Positions 10,271-19,454 of a stretch of DNA of 45,305 nucleotides are shown piece by piece (position 1 is the stretch's first letter; every line of letters starts with the position of its first letter). Location: positions 1 to 45,305 of the forward strand of contig JASHPW010000080.1 of the NCBI GenBank assembly GCA_030037895.1. The letters are read 5' to 3'. Below the pieces are notes generated by a model. The model was not told the origin of the DNA. It did not search any database and worked only from the letters and a program-made list of their open reading frames with translations. The stretch is from Xanthobacteraceae bacterium. GTDB lineage: Bacteria > Pseudomonadota > Alphaproteobacteria > Rhizobiales > Xanthobacteraceae. A program made the translations under genes and the position numbers.

Positions 10271-10468
10271 TTAGCCGCGTGGTCCGCGACCGTCGGGTCC
10301 CGCCCCATGTTTCGAAACCTGATCGGCTTCGAGCCGCGCCATATCGAGAATGTAGGCGAGCGCATCGAGGTCATGGTTCTTGGCAATCTGCGCCAGTTCC
10401 TCCACGAACGAGGCAATGTATTGCGCAGCGCTTGGCGCATCCGACTTGCGACCATCGTCTGCAGTCAT
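10271..10468 (-). CDS. Small conserved protein of unknown function
   Basis: A 65-residue protein on the strand opposite to its dprA and topA neighbours. The central segment SAAQYIASFVEELAQIAKNH followed by DLDALAYILDMARLEADQ is strongly helical and resembles short uncharacterised proteins of Bradyrhizobium-like genomes. There is no signal peptide or membrane segment. The ATG at 10468 (MTADDGRKSD) is preferred to one 11 codons upstream. Upstream lies an AT-rich pocket (10503-10531) suitable for a promoter. Coding status rests on the helical, non-random protein sequence. Confidence 0.65.
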   Translation of the reverse strand: MTADDGRKSDAPSAAQYIASFVEELAQIAKNHDLDALAYILDMARLEADQVSKHGAGPDGRGPRG

Positions 10469-10765
10469 GAAGCCCTCGCGGCACCTGCGGGTCGACGGCA
10501 CCCTATGCTATACTACCTATATATGTACTAACGTCTTTAGACAACCAACGAGAGCAAGACGAAGAATTAATACGAGGAAGAAGAATTATGCCGCTCCGGC
10601 GGTGCCTTATCGTCTTCGGTTGCTTTCGGGGATCGCCCGGCCGCCTTCGCCTGGGCAAGGGAACGATTTGACAGGCGGGATCGCATTACCCATGTTCCCG
10701 GCGGCCCGGAGGCAGATCAACATCCCTCCAAGAAAGCGAAAAGGCCGATAGGTCAGCGGGTTAGC
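10469..10765. other. Intergenic region before topA
   Basis: About 300 bases between two divergent genes. It contains an AT-rich pocket around 10503-10531 (TATACTACCTATATATGTAC) that could serve the minus-strand small gene, and a candidate sigma-70-type promoter for topA. A 27-codon open frame from an ATG at 10588, preceded by GAGGAAGAAGAA, has no recognisable product. No RNA gene or riboswitch was recognised. Confidence 0.4.
10668..10696 (+). promoter_or_regulatory. Candidate promoter for topA
   Basis: A consensus -35 box TTGACA (10668-10673) is followed after 17 bases by CATGTT (10691-10696), a weak -10 box. It lies 70 bases before the topA ATG. It is a pattern match only; alphaproteobacterial -10 boxes are variable, so the assignment is tentative. 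Confidence 0.4.
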
Positions 10766-13447
10766 ATGAACTTGGTTCTGGTGGAATCGCCCGCCAAGGC
10801 GAAGACGATCAATAAGTATCTCGGCCGGGGGTATGAGGTCGTGGCCTCTTTCGGCCATGTGCGCGACCTGCCGGCAAAGGACGGTTCGGTCGATCCCGAT
10901 GCCAATTTCCACATGGTTTGGGAGGTCGACCCCAAGGCCCAGAAGCGTCTCAATGAGATCGCCCGCGCCGTCAAAGGCGCGGACAAGCTGATCCTGGCGA
11001 CCGACCCGGATCGCGAGGGCGAGGCGATCTCCTGGCACGTGCTCGAAGTGCTCAAGCAAAAGAAAGCGTTAAACGGTCAGCCGGTCGAGCGGGTGGTGTT
11101 CAATGCCGTCACCAAGCAGGCGGTGACCGAGGCGATGACGAAGCCGCGCCGGATCGACCAGGCCCTGGTCGACGCCTATCTGGCGCGGCGGGCGCTCGAT
11201 TACCTGGTCGGTTTCACGCTGTCCCCGGTCCTGTGGCGTAAGCTGCCGGGGGCGCGCTCGGCCGGACGCGTGCAGTCGGTCGCGCTGCGGCTCGTCTGCG
11301 ACCGCGAGCTGGAAATCGAAAAATTCGTCCGCCGTGAATATTGGTCGATCATGGCCGTGCTGGCGACCCCGCGCGGCGAGGTTTTCGAGGCGCGCCTGGT
11401 CGGCGCCGACGGACAAAAGCTGCAGCGGCTCGACATCGGCTCGGCCGCCGCGGCGGACGCCTTCAGGCGGGCACTGGAAACCGCCGCCTTCACGGTTGCC
11501 GCCGTGGAGGCGAAGCCGGTCAAGCGTCACCCGCAGCCGCCCTTCACCACCTCGACGCTGCAACAGGAAGCAAGCCGCAAGCTCGGCTTCGCTCCCGCCC
11601 ATACGATGCGCGTCGCGCAGCGGCTGTACGAAGGCATCGACATCGGCGGCGAAGCCGTGGGCCTCATCACCTATATGCGCACCGATGGCGTGCAGATGGT
11701 CAACGAAGCGATCAGCGCCGTCCGCCGCGTCATCGAAGCGGATTATGGCGCACGCTATGTCCCCTCCTCGCCGCGGCGTTATGAAGCCAAGGCCAAGAAC
11801 GCGCAGGAAGCGCACGAAGCCATTCGCCCGACCGACCTCGCCTGCCGGCCGAACGAAGCCAGAGGCTTTCTCGATCCCGACCAGGCCAAGCTCTACGAGC
11901 TGATCTGGCGGCGCACGGTCGCGAGCCAGATGGAGTCGGCCGAGCTCGAGCGCACGACCGTCGACATTACCGCCACCTCATCCTCGGCTTCCCCACCAAG
12001 TGGGGAAGACGCAGGGAGCCGACTCCTCGACCTGCGCGCAACCGGGACGGTGGTGAAGTTCGATGGCTTTCTCGCGCTCTACCAGGAAGGGCGCGACGAA
12101 GACCCGGACGATGAGGAGGCGCGCCGGCTTCCGGAAATGAGCGCCGGCGAACGACTCGCCAAGCGCTCGATCACGGCCGCTCAGCACTTTACCGAGCCGC
12201 CGCCGCGCTATTCCGAAGCGTCGCTGGTCAAGCGCCTGGAAGAGCTTGGCATCGGCCGTCCCTCGACTTATGCCTCGATCTTGCAGGTGCTCAAGGACCG
12301 CAAATATGTGCGGCTCGACAAGCGGCGGCTTTATCCCGAGGACCGCGGACGCATCGTCGTCGCCTTCCTCGAGAGCTTTTTCGCCAAATACGTCGAGTAC
12401 GACTTCACGGCGGGCCTCGAGGGGCAGCTCGATCTCATCTCCAACCACGAGATCGCCTGGCGCGACGTGCTGCGCGATTTCTGGCGCGATTTCATCGGCG
12501 CCGTGGTCGAGATCAAGGATTTGAAAATCTCCGAGGTGATCGACGCGCTCGACGCGCTCTTGGCGCCGCACCTGTTCCCGCCGCGCGCCGATGGCAGCGA
12601 TCCTCGTCAATGTCCGACTTGCGGCAGCGGCCGGCTCACGCTCAAGCTGTCCAAGTTTGGGGCCTTCATCGGCTGCTCGAATTATCCGCAGTGCCGCTAC
12701 ACCCGGCCGCTGTCGGCGCCGGGCGAGGGTGCGGCCGAGATCGACACCAGAAAGCTCGGCGAAGATCCCGAGACCGGCCTCGACGTGACGCTGCGCAACG
12801 GCCGCTTCGGCCCCTATGTGCAGCTCGGCGAAGCGGTGGACGGAGAAAAGCCGAAACGCGCCAGCCTGGCGAAGGGAATGACGCCGGAAACCATCGATCT
12901 CGACCGGGCGCTGGCGCTCTTGTCATTGCCGCGCGAAGTGGGCCGTCATCCCGAGGATGGCGAGCCGATCCGCGCCGGCATCGGCCGGTTCGGACCTTAC
13001 GTGCAGCACGGCAAGACCTACGCCAATCTCGAAGCCGGGGACGAAGTGTTTGCCGTCGGCCTCAACCGGGCGGTGACGCTGCTGGCGGAAAAACGCGCCA
13101 AAGGCTCGCGCTTCCACCGCTTCGGCGCCGATCCGGGCCGCGCGCTCGGCGAGCATCCGACCAAGGGCGGGACCATCGTGGCAAAAAACGGCCGCTATGG
13201 TCCTTATGTCAGTCACGCCGGCGTCAACGCCACGCTGCCGCGCGGGAAGACACCCGAGACCATTACACTTGAGGAAGCCGCCGCGCTCATCGACGCCCGC
13301 GCCGAGCGCGCGCCTCCAGGCGCGCAGGCGCGGCCGCGCCAGAGCAAGCGCGCTGCGCCCGACGCGGCTCCGCGCGCCAAGAGGTCCGCCAAGCGGCGGT
13401 CAGCATTCAGCAAATCAGCACGCAAGACGACGCAAGCTGCCGAATAA
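10766..13447 (+). CDS. topA: DNA topoisomerase I
   Basis: A type IA topoisomerase that relaxes negative supercoils, 893 residues. The TOPRIM domain starts at MNLVLVESPAKAKTINKYL and includes ATDPDREGEAISWHVLE (Asp-x-Asp-x-Glu metal site). The catalytic tyrosine is Tyr303 in LITYMRTDG. One C4 zinc finger (CPTCGSGRLT...CSNYPQC, near residue 615) follows the core, then several C-terminal repeats (GRFGPYVQLG, IGRFGPYVQHG, GRYGPYVSHAG), then a basic Ala/Arg/Lys tail. A palindromic, serine-rich insertion near residue 405-420 breaks an otherwise conserved region without shifting the frame. rnr follows after 47 bases, the usual rhizobial order. Confidence 0.97.
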   Translation: MNLVLVESPAKAKTINKYLGRGYEVVASFGHVRDLPAKDGSVDPDANFHMVWEVDPKAQKRLNEIARAVKGADKLILATDPDREGEAISWHVLEVLKQKKALNGQPVERVVFNAVTKQAVTEAMTKPRRIDQALVDAYLARRALDYLVGFTLSPVLWRKLPGARSAGRVQSVALRLVCDRELEIEKFVRREYWSIMAVLATPRGEVFEARLVGADGQKLQRLDIGSAAAADAFRRALETAAFTVAAVEAKPVKRHPQPPFTTSTLQQEASRKLGFAPAHTMRVAQRLYEGIDIGGEAVGLITYMRTDGVQMVNEAISAVRRVIEADYGARYVPSSPRRYEAKAKNAQEAHEAIRPTDLACRPNEARGFLDPDQAKLYELIWRRTVASQMESAELERTTVDITATSSSASPPSGEDAGSRLLDLRATGTVVKFDGFLALYQEGRDEDPDDEEARRLPEMSAGERLAKRSITAAQHFTEPPPRYSEASLVKRLEELGIGRPSTYASILQVLKDRKYVRLDKRRLYPEDRGRIVVAFLESFFAKYVEYDFTAGLEGQLDLISNHEIAWRDVLRDFWRDFIGAVVEIKDLKISEVIDALDALLAPHLFPPRADGSDPRQCPTCGSGRLTLKLSKFGAFIGCSNYPQCRYTRPLSAPGEGAAEIDTRKLGEDPETGLDVTLRNGRFGPYVQLGEAVDGEKPKRASLAKGMTPETIDLDRALALLSLPREVGRHPEDGEPIRAGIGRFGPYVQHGKTYANLEAGDEVFAVGLNRAVTLLAEKRAKGSRFHRFGADPGRALGEHPTKGGTIVAKNGRYGPYVSHAGVNATLPRGKTPETITLEEAAALIDARAERAPPGAQARPRQSKRAAPDAAPRAKRSAKRRSAFSKSARKTTQAAE
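11988..12008. repeat. Perfect 9-bp palindrome inside topA
   Basis: CTTCCCCAC and its reverse complement GTGGGGAAG are separated by CAA. The palindrome lies within a short in-frame stretch encoding SSSASPPSGEDAGSR between two conserved TopA segments. It looks like a small palindromic element accommodated within the gene. This is inferred from the hairpin and the low-complexity peptide. Confidence 0.6.
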
Positions 13448-13494
13448 TTCCAAACTCCGGCCCCCTGGCCGAGGACAGGGCCATTGAGCGGCCT

Positions 13495-15747
13495 ATGAAA
13501 TCCACGCATCTGCCGTCGCGCGAGGAGCTTCTTACCTTCATCCGCGAGCGCAGCGGCAAGGTCGGCACGCGCGAGGCCGCGCGCGCGTTCGGCGCCAAGA
13601 ACGCCGACCGGGCGGCGCTCAAGCGCATGTTGCGCGAGCTTGCCGAGGAAGGTCACCTCGATCGACGCCGCAAGCGGCTGCATCATGCCGGCACCCTGCC
13701 GCCGGTCGTTCTCGCCGACATCACCGGCCGCGATCCCGACGGCGAACTTTTGGCGCGGCCGACCGAATGGGACGAAGAGGCGCACGGCGCCGCGCCGGTG
13801 ATCCGCGTCGCCACGCCGCGGCGCGCCCGGCCGGGCGAAGTAGCCGGCGTCGGCGACCGCGCGCTCCTGCGTGTCGAGCGAACGGACGGGGAGGAGACGA
13901 GCGGACGCGTCATCAAGCTCATCGATCGCGCCAGGCACCGCGTGCTCGGTATTTTTCGCGGCCTTCCGGGCGGCGGCGGCCGCCTGGTGCCGATCGACAA
14001 GAAAGAGCTCGGCCGCGAGCTTGCCATCGCGGCCGGCGCGACCGGCGGCGCGGCGGACGGCGATCTGGTCGCCGTCGAGGTTGCGCGCCGCGGCAGGCTC
14101 GGGCTGCCGACCGGCACGGTGGTCGAGCGGCTCGGTTCGATCAGGAGCGAACGAGCGGTCAGCCTGATCGCGATCCATGCCCACGACATCCCGCACGTTT
14201 TTCCGCGCGCCGCGCTCGATGAAGCGGCGGCCGCCCACCCGGCGACGCTCGCGGGACGCGAGGACTGGCGCGAGGTGCCCTTCGTCACCATCGATCCGCC
14301 CGACGCCAAGGACCACGACGACGCCGTCCATGCCGTGCCCGATGCGGACCCGCGCAATCCGGGCGGCCATATCGTCAGCGTGGCCATCGCCGACGTGGCG
14401 CATTACGTGCGGCCCGGCTCGGCGCTCGATCGCGCCGCGGCCGAGCGCGGCAATTCGGTCTATTTTCCCGACCGTGTCGTCCCCATGCTGCCCGAGCGTA
14501 TCTCCAACGATTTGTGCTCGCTGCGGCCGGACGAAGATCGTCCGGCGCTCGCGGTCCGCATGGTGATCGGCGCCGACGGCCGCAAGCGCTCGCATGGCTT
14601 TCATCGCGTGCTGATCCGCTCCGCCGCGCGGCTGCACTACGAGCAGGCCCAGCTCGCGGTTTCGGGCCGGGCCGACGAAGCCGTCGCCCCCATCGTCGAA
14701 AGAATCCTCGATCCGCTTTATGCGGCCTATCGGGCGGTGCGCCGCGCCGGCGACGCGCGCGGCCCGCTCGACCTTGAAATTCCCGAACGCAAGATCGTGC
14801 TCAAATCCGATGGCACGGTCGATCGCGTCATCATTCCGCAGCGGCTGGAATCGCATCGGCTGATCGAGGAGTTTATGATCCTCGCCAATGTCGCCGCCGC
14901 CGAAACCTGCGAGCGCTCGCGTGTGCCGCTGATCTATCGCGTGCACGACGAGCCGGCGCCGGAAAAGATCAACGCGTTGCGCGAGTTTCTGGCGACGCTC
15001 GATATTTCTCTGCCCAAGGGCGGCGCGCTGCGGCCGGATGCGTTCAATCGCATCCTGGAGCGGGTCAAAGGCCGCGACGTGGAGAGGCTTGTCAACGAGG
15101 TCGTGCTGCGCAGCCAGGCGCAAGCGGAATATTCGTCCGAGAATTTCGGCCATTTCGGCCTCAATTTGCGCCGCTACGCGCACTTCACCTCGCCGATCCG
15201 CCGCTACGCCGACCTGATCGTGCATCGCGCCCTGATCCGCGCGCTCAAGCGCGGTGCGGACGGTCTCGCGGACGATACGGACGCGCGCGCGCTTGCTGAA
15301 ATCGCCGCCGCCATTTCGGCGACCGAGCGTCGCGCCATGAAGGCCGAGCGCGAGACCGCCGACCGGCTGATCGCCCATTTCCTGGCCGACCGCGTCGGCG
15401 CGACCTTCGATGGACATATTTCCGGGGTGACGCGCGCCGGCCTGTTCGTCGAACTCGACGAGACCGGTGCCGACGGCTTCATCCCGGCGCGCCACATCGG
15501 CGAGGAGTATTTCCGTTATCACGAGGCGGGCCGCGCTTTCGTCGGCCGTTCCGAAACCCACCGGCTCGGCGATCCGGTCACGGTCGAGCTCATCGAAGCC
15601 GCGCCGGTGGCCGGCGCCTTGCGGTTCCGGCTGTTGCGCGAAGACCACGCCGCCGGCGGCGCAGGGAGCACGCGACAGCAGACGCCGCGGCAGCGGATGA
15701 TCGCGGGCCGCGCGGAACGGCGGCGACACCGCGGCAGGACGTCATGA
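13495..15747 (+). CDS. rnr: Ribonuclease R
   Basis: A processive 3'-5' exoribonuclease of the RNB family, 750 residues, which degrades structured RNA and helps rRNA and tRNA quality control. It has an N-terminal winged-helix-like region (REELLTFIRERSGKVGTREA), cold-shock-like domains, and the RNB catalytic domain with TIDPPDAKDHDDAVHAV, whose aspartates bind the metals. DRAAAERGNSVYFPDRVVPM and HFTSPIRRYADLIVHRALIR are also present. A C-terminal S1 domain (about 645-730) contains VGATFDGHISGVTRAGLFVE, followed by a basic tail. The ATG at 13495 is 47 bases after topA; a Nudix gene begins three bases after the stop, so topA-rnr-Nudix is probably one transcript. Confidence 0.96.
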   Translation: MKSTHLPSREELLTFIRERSGKVGTREAARAFGAKNADRAALKRMLRELAEEGHLDRRRKRLHHAGTLPPVVLADITGRDPDGELLARPTEWDEEAHGAAPVIRVATPRRARPGEVAGVGDRALLRVERTDGEETSGRVIKLIDRARHRVLGIFRGLPGGGGRLVPIDKKELGRELAIAAGATGGAADGDLVAVEVARRGRLGLPTGTVVERLGSIRSERAVSLIAIHAHDIPHVFPRAALDEAAAAHPATLAGREDWREVPFVTIDPPDAKDHDDAVHAVPDADPRNPGGHIVSVAIADVAHYVRPGSALDRAAAERGNSVYFPDRVVPMLPERISNDLCSLRPDEDRPALAVRMVIGADGRKRSHGFHRVLIRSAARLHYEQAQLAVSGRADEAVAPIVERILDPLYAAYRAVRRAGDARGPLDLEIPERKIVLKSDGTVDRVIIPQRLESHRLIEEFMILANVAAAETCERSRVPLIYRVHDEPAPEKINALREFLATLDISLPKGGALRPDAFNRILERVKGRDVERLVNEVVLRSQAQAEYSSENFGHFGLNLRRYAHFTSPIRRYADLIVHRALIRALKRGADGLADDTDARALAEIAAAISATERRAMKAERETADRLIAHFLADRVGATFDGHISGVTRAGLFVELDETGADGFIPARHIGEEYFRYHEAGRAFVGRSETHRLGDPVTVELIEAAPVAGALRFRLLREDHAAGGAGSTRQQTPRQRMIAGRAERRRHRGRTS

Positions 15748-15750
15748 ATC

Positions 15751-16521
15751 ATGAGTAACGACATCGAGACCATGGTCGCGCCCGGAACGGCGGCCGACCG
15801 CGCCGAACGGCTGACCGAAACGATCCGCGATCAATCCTTTCCCAATATCAGGCCGAGGGACGCGGCCACGCTCATTCTCATCGACCGTGCCGACGCGGTG
15901 CCGAAAGTGCTGCTCGGGCGCCGGCATGCGCGCCACCGGTTCATGCCCGGAAAATTCGTCTTCCCCGGCGGCAGCGTCGAAACCACGGATCGGCTGATGC
16001 CGACCGCGGCGCCGTTGCATGAACGCGACAGCGCGCGCCTGATGCAGCGGGTGAAGCGGCCGAGTCTCGCCAAGGCGGCCGCGTTCGCGCTTGCCGCCAT
16101 GCGCGAAACCTATGAGGAGACCGGCCTGATGCTCGGGGTGCCGCGGGCCGGCCGGATTCCCGATCCGCCCGGCGCCTGGCGGGCGTTTGCCGAGGCGGGC
16201 GTGCTCCCCGACCTTGGCGCGATCCATTTTATCGCCCGCGCCATCACGCCGCCGAAGCGGCCGCGGCGTTTCGACAGCCGCTTCTTCGCCGCCGATGTCG
16301 CCGCGGTCGCGCGCCACAGCGAGGGATTTGTCGGGCCCGATGCGGAGCTCGTCGAGCTGGTCTGGCTGCCGATCACCGAAGCGCACCGTCTCGATATTCC
16401 CGGCATCACGGCGATCGTGCTCGAGGAGCTGCAGGAGCGCATTGCCGTCGGCATGAGCCGCGACCATCCGGTGCCGTTCTACCGCATGCGGCATAAGCGC
16501 TTCGTGCGCGAGGTCCTTTGA
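15751..16521 (+). CDS. Nudix hydrolase with interrupted Nudix box (NUDT19-like)
   Basis: A 256-residue Nudix-fold protein. FPGGSVETTD is separated from AAMRETYEETGLMLG by an insertion of about 45 residues, so the Nudix box (GX5EX7REUXEEXGU) is split. This layout is known in the NUDT19/RP2p group, some of which hydrolyse CoA derivatives. The REtYEEtGL helix with its metal-binding glutamates is intact. The substrate cannot be predicted with confidence; CoA or acyl-CoA diphosphate hydrolysis is the family-based guess. It begins three bases after rnr and is probably translated from the same message. Confidence 0.88.
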   Translation: MSNDIETMVAPGTAADRAERLTETIRDQSFPNIRPRDAATLILIDRADAVPKVLLGRRHARHRFMPGKFVFPGGSVETTDRLMPTAAPLHERDSARLMQRVKRPSLAKAAAFALAAMRETYEETGLMLGVPRAGRIPDPPGAWRAFAEAGVLPDLGAIHFIARAITPPKRPRRFDSRFFAADVAAVARHSEGFVGPDAELVELVWLPITEAHRLDIPGITAIVLEELQERIAVGMSRDHPVPFYRMRHKRFVREVL

Positions 16522-16554
16522 CCTCGCCCGCACGCGATGCCGTCCGGGACTTTC

Positions 16555-16582
16555 TTGACATTCGCGACTTGGCGACTAGGTT
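16555..16582 (+). promoter_or_regulatory. Candidate promoter for rpmG
   Basis: A perfect -35 box TTGACA (16555-16560) and a -10-like TAGGTT (16577-16582) are spaced by 16 bases and end 35 bases before the rpmG ATG. The position fits an independent promoter for the ribosomal protein gene downstream of the Nudix gene. Confidence 0.5.
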
Positions 16583-16617
16583 GACGGCCACCAGCAAACG
16601 GATGTCGAGATCCGACC

Positions 16618-16785
16618 ATGGCCAAAGCCACGACGATCAAGGTCAAGCTTGTTTCCAGCGCCGACACCGGCTTCTATTACGTCACGCGCAAGAATTCGCG
16701 CACCATGACCGAGAAGCTGGCGAAGAAAAAATACGACCCGGTGGCCAAGAAACACGTCGAGTTTCGCGAAGCGAAGATCAAGTGA
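16618..16785 (+). CDS. rpmG: 50S ribosomal protein L33
   Basis: A 55-residue ribosomal protein of the large subunit, starting [20 protein letters not shown] and containing the family motif [15 protein letters not shown], then [19 protein letters not shown] to the end. It is the form without the zinc-binding cysteines, as is typical in alphaproteobacteria. The ATG at 16618 is the only start that gives the conserved N-terminus. It is followed by a strong factor-independent terminator 26 bases after the stop, so it ends the topA-rnr-Nudix block. Confidence 0.97.
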   Translation: MAKATTIKVKLVSSADTGFYYVTRKNSRTMTEKLAKKKYDPVAKKHVEFREAKIK

Positions 16786-16811
16786 GACCGCGACACCCGT
16801 GATTGTCACGG

Positions 16812-16845
16812 TTGATGCCCGGCCTGTGCCGGGCATCAATGTTTT
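16812..16845 (+). terminator. Rho-independent terminator after rpmG
   Basis: A perfect 12-bp stem (TTGATGCCCGGC / GCCGGGCATCAA, 16812-16823 and 16828-16839) with loop CTGT is followed by TGTTTT. The location directly downstream of rpmG fits a transcription end. Confidence 0.85.
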
Positions 16846-17286
16846 AGAGGCCGCGCTGATCCTGCGGAGGGACGCAGCCAAATCGTCGCGCCGGCGGAAA
16901 TAAGGCCGGCTACGACCAATATAAGGTGGCCGGCCGGGAACGGTGTCATGAGGAGGCCACTCGCACCGTCCCCGTGCCGGCCGAACCCTACGGACCCAGG
17001 AGATGCGGCGGACCTGAGCATTCCGCAGGGTTATCAAGTGCATGGCGCACCTTCCGGCCGTCATCCGGCGCACGGAAGGGGTCTCTCGGTCATTTCTGAT
17101 TACCGGCACCAAACTATCTCAACGGCTGCGGAAATCAACCGCCAGAATTTCGCCAAAATACCGGAAAACGCGCCGGCGTTGAGAATTGCGATGACCAGGA
17201 CGGGTGGCTGCGGGTCCGCGACCAACCGCAGCGTGTCATTGCGAAAGAAAGGGATCGGACCGTCGCCTTGTTCGCGCAACGACGGT
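16846..17286. other. Intergenic region between rpmG and pleD
   Basis: About 440 bases between two convergent genes. I found no gene with a recognisable product. Minus-strand open frames at 16836-16949 (one hydrophobic stretch, FPAGHLILVVAGLISAGATI) and near 17100-17250 (VLVIAILNAGAFSGILAKFW) encode membrane-like peptides. They have no clear start signals and overlap the rpmG terminator or the pleD end. They may be remnants or chance. Confidence 0.4.
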
Positions 17287-18657
17287 TCAGGCCGCGTCAG
17301 GCACCACGCGATTGCGGCCGTCGCGCTTGGCGCGATAGAGCGCCTCATCGGCGCGTTTGAGCACGGCCGCGGGATCGTCATTCTGCCGCACGGCGGCGAT
17401 GCCGATCGAGATCGTCACCGGAATGCTGCGCGCCCCTTTGTGGATCGCGAACGGCTCGGCGGCAATGCGCCGGCGCAGCCGTTCCGCCACCATGGCGGCG
17501 ACCGCCATGTCGGTCTCCGGCATGACGATGACGAATTCTTCGCCGCCGCAGCGGCAAGCGAGATCGATGCCGCGGATCGACCGCTTGATGCGCAGGGCGA
17601 AGTCGCGCAGCACGTCGTCGCCGGCATCATGTCCGTAGGTGTCGTTGATCGATTTGAAATGATCAATGTCGAGCGCCAGCACGGTGAGCGGCTTGCCCCG
17701 CGCGGTCGCCTGCTCGACCAGCGTTGCGATATGGTTTTCCATGTAACGGCGGTTGAACAGGCCGGTCAGCGCGTCGGTAATCGCCATCTCGATCGAGATC
17801 TGGACGTTATCGCGCAGCCGTTCCGTGTAGCGACGCTTGCGCACCTGGCTGCGTGCCCGCGCCAGCAGCTCGTTCTTGTCGATCGGGCGCAGCAGAAAAT
17901 CGTTCACGCCGATTTCGAGGCCGCGCACCATGCGCGCGTTGTTGTCCGGCTCGGCGATCGCCAGGATCGGCAGGTTGCGGGTGCGGTCGAGCGAGCGGAT
18001 CTGGCTGCACAGCCGCAGCGCGTCGAAATTCTCCAGCTCGAGCGAGACGATGAGCAGATCGTAATTGCCGTCGGCGGCATGGAACAGCGCATCGTTCGGA
18101 TCGGCCTCGACCGCGACGGTGTGCTCCGCGGCGAGCGTCGCCGCGATCCGCTCATGCGAGGCCGGACGGTCATCGACGATGAGCACACGGCCGCCGCGGC
18201 CGGAATCGGCGACCGCCTCGCGCTCGGGCGATTCGATGCCGATGTCGCGCGACGTCAACGCGCGCATGCGCAATTCGTCGGTGACCATCTTGAGCCGGGC
18301 CAGCGAGCGCACCCGCGCGATCAGCGCCAATTCGGAAACCGGCTTGGTCAAGAAATCGTCGGCGCCGGCTTCCAGTCCGCGCACACGGCCGGAGGGCTCA
18401 TCGAGCGCGGTCACCATGACGACGGGAATGTGATGCGTGGCCGGATTGGTTTTGAGCCGCCGGCAGACCTCGAATCCGTCCATGTCGGGCATCATCACGT
18501 CGAGCAGGACGAGGTCGCATTCGGCGCGCGCGCAGATCGCCAAAGCCTCGGCGCCGCTCATCGCCGTGATCACGTCGAAATATTCGGCGGAAAGTCGGGC
18601 CTCGAGCAGCTTGACGTTGGCGGCGACGTCGTCGACGACGAGAACGCGGGCGGTCAT
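17287..18657 (-). CDS. pleD: Response regulator / diguanylate cyclase PleD
   Basis: Makes cyclic di-GMP on phosphorylation and drives the swarmer-to-stalked type developmental switch in alphaproteobacteria. The 456-residue protein has an N-terminal receiver domain with phosphoacceptor Asp53 in LVLLDVMMPDMDG, and a second receiver (about 153-275). The second receiver lacks the phosphoacceptor Asp (LLIVSLELENFDAL), as expected for the PleD adaptor domain. A GGEEF cyclase domain carries RCGGEEFVIVMPETD. The inhibitory I-site Arg-x-x-Asp (RGID) sits five residues before GGEEF, so product inhibition is likely. It follows divK by nine bases in the same operon. Confidence 0.96.
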   Translation of the reverse strand: MTARVLVVDDVAANVKLLEARLSAEYFDVITAMSGAEALAICARAECDLVLLDVMMPDMDGFEVCRRLKTNPATHHIPVVMVTALDEPSGRVRGLEAGADDFLTKPVSELALIARVRSLARLKMVTDELRMRALTSRDIGIESPEREAVADSGRGGRVLIVDDRPASHERIAATLAAEHTVAVEADPNDALFHAADGNYDLLIVSLELENFDALRLCSQIRSLDRTRNLPILAIAEPDNNARMVRGLEIGVNDFLLRPIDKNELLARARSQVRKRRYTERLRDNVQISIEMAITDALTGLFNRRYMENHIATLVEQATARGKPLTVLALDIDHFKSINDTYGHDAGDDVLRDFALRIKRSIRGIDLACRCGGEEFVIVMPETDMAVAAMVAERLRRRIAAEPFAIHKGARSIPVTISIGIAAVRQNDDPAAVLKRADEALYRAKRDGRNRVVPDAA

Positions 18658-18666
18658 TGCTGGCCC

Positions 18667-19038
18667 CTACGGATTGCCGAGAAAATGGCGGATGGTCTCG
18701 ATGAACTTGCCCACCGAGATCGGTTTCGACAGATAGGCCTCGCAGCCGCCTTCGCGGATGCGCTCCTCGTCCCCCTTCATGGCGAAGGCGGTCACGGCGA
18801 CGACAGGAATGCGTTTAAGCTCCTGGTCGTCCTTGAGCCATTTGGTGACTTCGAGGCCGGACACTTCGGGAAGCTGGATGTCCATCAGAATCAAATCCGG
18901 CCGGTGCTTGCGCGCGAGGTCGAGCGCATCGACGCCGTTACGCGTCGTGACCGTGCCATAGCCATGGGCTTCCAACAAATCGTGGAAGAGCTTCATATTG
19001 AGCTCATTGTCCTCCACGATCAGGACGGTTTTCGCCAT
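18667..19038 (-). CDS. divK: Single-domain response regulator DivK
   Basis: A 123-residue receiver-only regulator that, in Caulobacter and rhizobia, is phosphorylated by DivJ/PleC-type kinases and acts on DivL-CckA-CtrA. Acidic residues ED at 9-10, phosphoacceptor Asp53 ([13 protein letters not shown]), Thr in VVAVTAFA and Lys in YLSKPIS are all present. The start [14 protein letters not shown] at 19038 is the conserved one; the frame is open 28 codons further upstream without homology. It is upstream of pleD (gap nine bases), the usual divK-pleD arrangement, and divergent from the DUF3572 gene. Confidence 0.97.
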   Translation of the reverse strand: MAKTVLIVEDNELNMKLFHDLLEAHGYGTVTTRNGVDALDLARKHRPDLILMDIQLPEVSGLEVTKWLKDDQELKRIPVVAVTAFAMKGDEERIREGGCEAYLSKPISVGKFIETIRHFLGNP

Positions 19039-19151
19039 CCCCCAATCCTTCACCTGTCCCCCAGCCGGCGCTTGGCGAGTCACGGCGGACGGTCCGTCGA
19101 TAGGCGCGCCCCTGGCAGGCAAGCTAGTGCGGATTTGTTACGGAAAGGCAA

Positions 19152-19454
19152 ATGGAACGTATGACGAAGCGCTTACAACCCTCGCGTGAGGCGGCGGAAA
19201 CGCTGGCGATTCAGGCGCTTGCCTATATCGCCGAAGAGCCGGAGCGGCTCAACCGCTTTCTCGGCATGACCGGCATCGCACCGGGGCAGGTTCGCGCCGC
19301 GGCGCACGAGCCTGACTTTCTCGCCGGCGTGCTTGAGCATATCCTCGGCGAGGAGACTCTCTTGCTCGCTTTTGCCCAAAACGCCGGTATCGATCCCGCC
19401 GAGGTCATGCACGCCCGCAGGGCGCTGGGCGGCAAAGGGGACGACGAGCCGTGA
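19152..19454 (+). CDS. DUF3572 family protein
   Basis: A 100-residue all-helical protein matching DUF3572, a small alphaproteobacterial family of unknown function. Characteristic segments are [20 protein letters not shown] and [20 protein letters not shown], then [20 protein letters not shown]. Its last codons overlap the GTG start of dinB by four bases (GTGA), which suggests coupled translation. It lies between divK and dinB, as in many rhizobia. No function is assigned. Confidence 0.88.
   Translation: MERMTKRLQPSREAAETLAIQALAYIAEEPERLNRFLGMTGIAPGQVRAAAHEPDFLAGVLEHILGEETLLLAFAQNAGIDPAEVMHARRALGGKGDDEP

Noticed and set aside
10588..10671. 27-codon frame with a purine-rich leader before topA
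   Set aside because: No recognisable peptide, no conservation evidence; could be chance in an intergenic region.
13213..15729. 838-codon minus-strand open frame opposite rnr
   Set aside because: Antisense shadow; the plus strand encodes complete RNase R.
16836..16949. Possible small membrane peptide on the minus strand
   Set aside because: Overlaps the rpmG terminator hairpin, has no clear ribosome-binding site and no known family.
17100..17381. 93-codon minus-strand frame running into the pleD end
   Set aside because: Its N-terminal part is an out-of-frame read of pleD; the hydrophobic C-terminal part has no good start. A decayed membrane-protein remnant is possible but unsupported.
16948..19164. 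738-codon plus-strand open frame across pleD and divK
   Set aside because: Antisense shadow of two well-supported response regulators.
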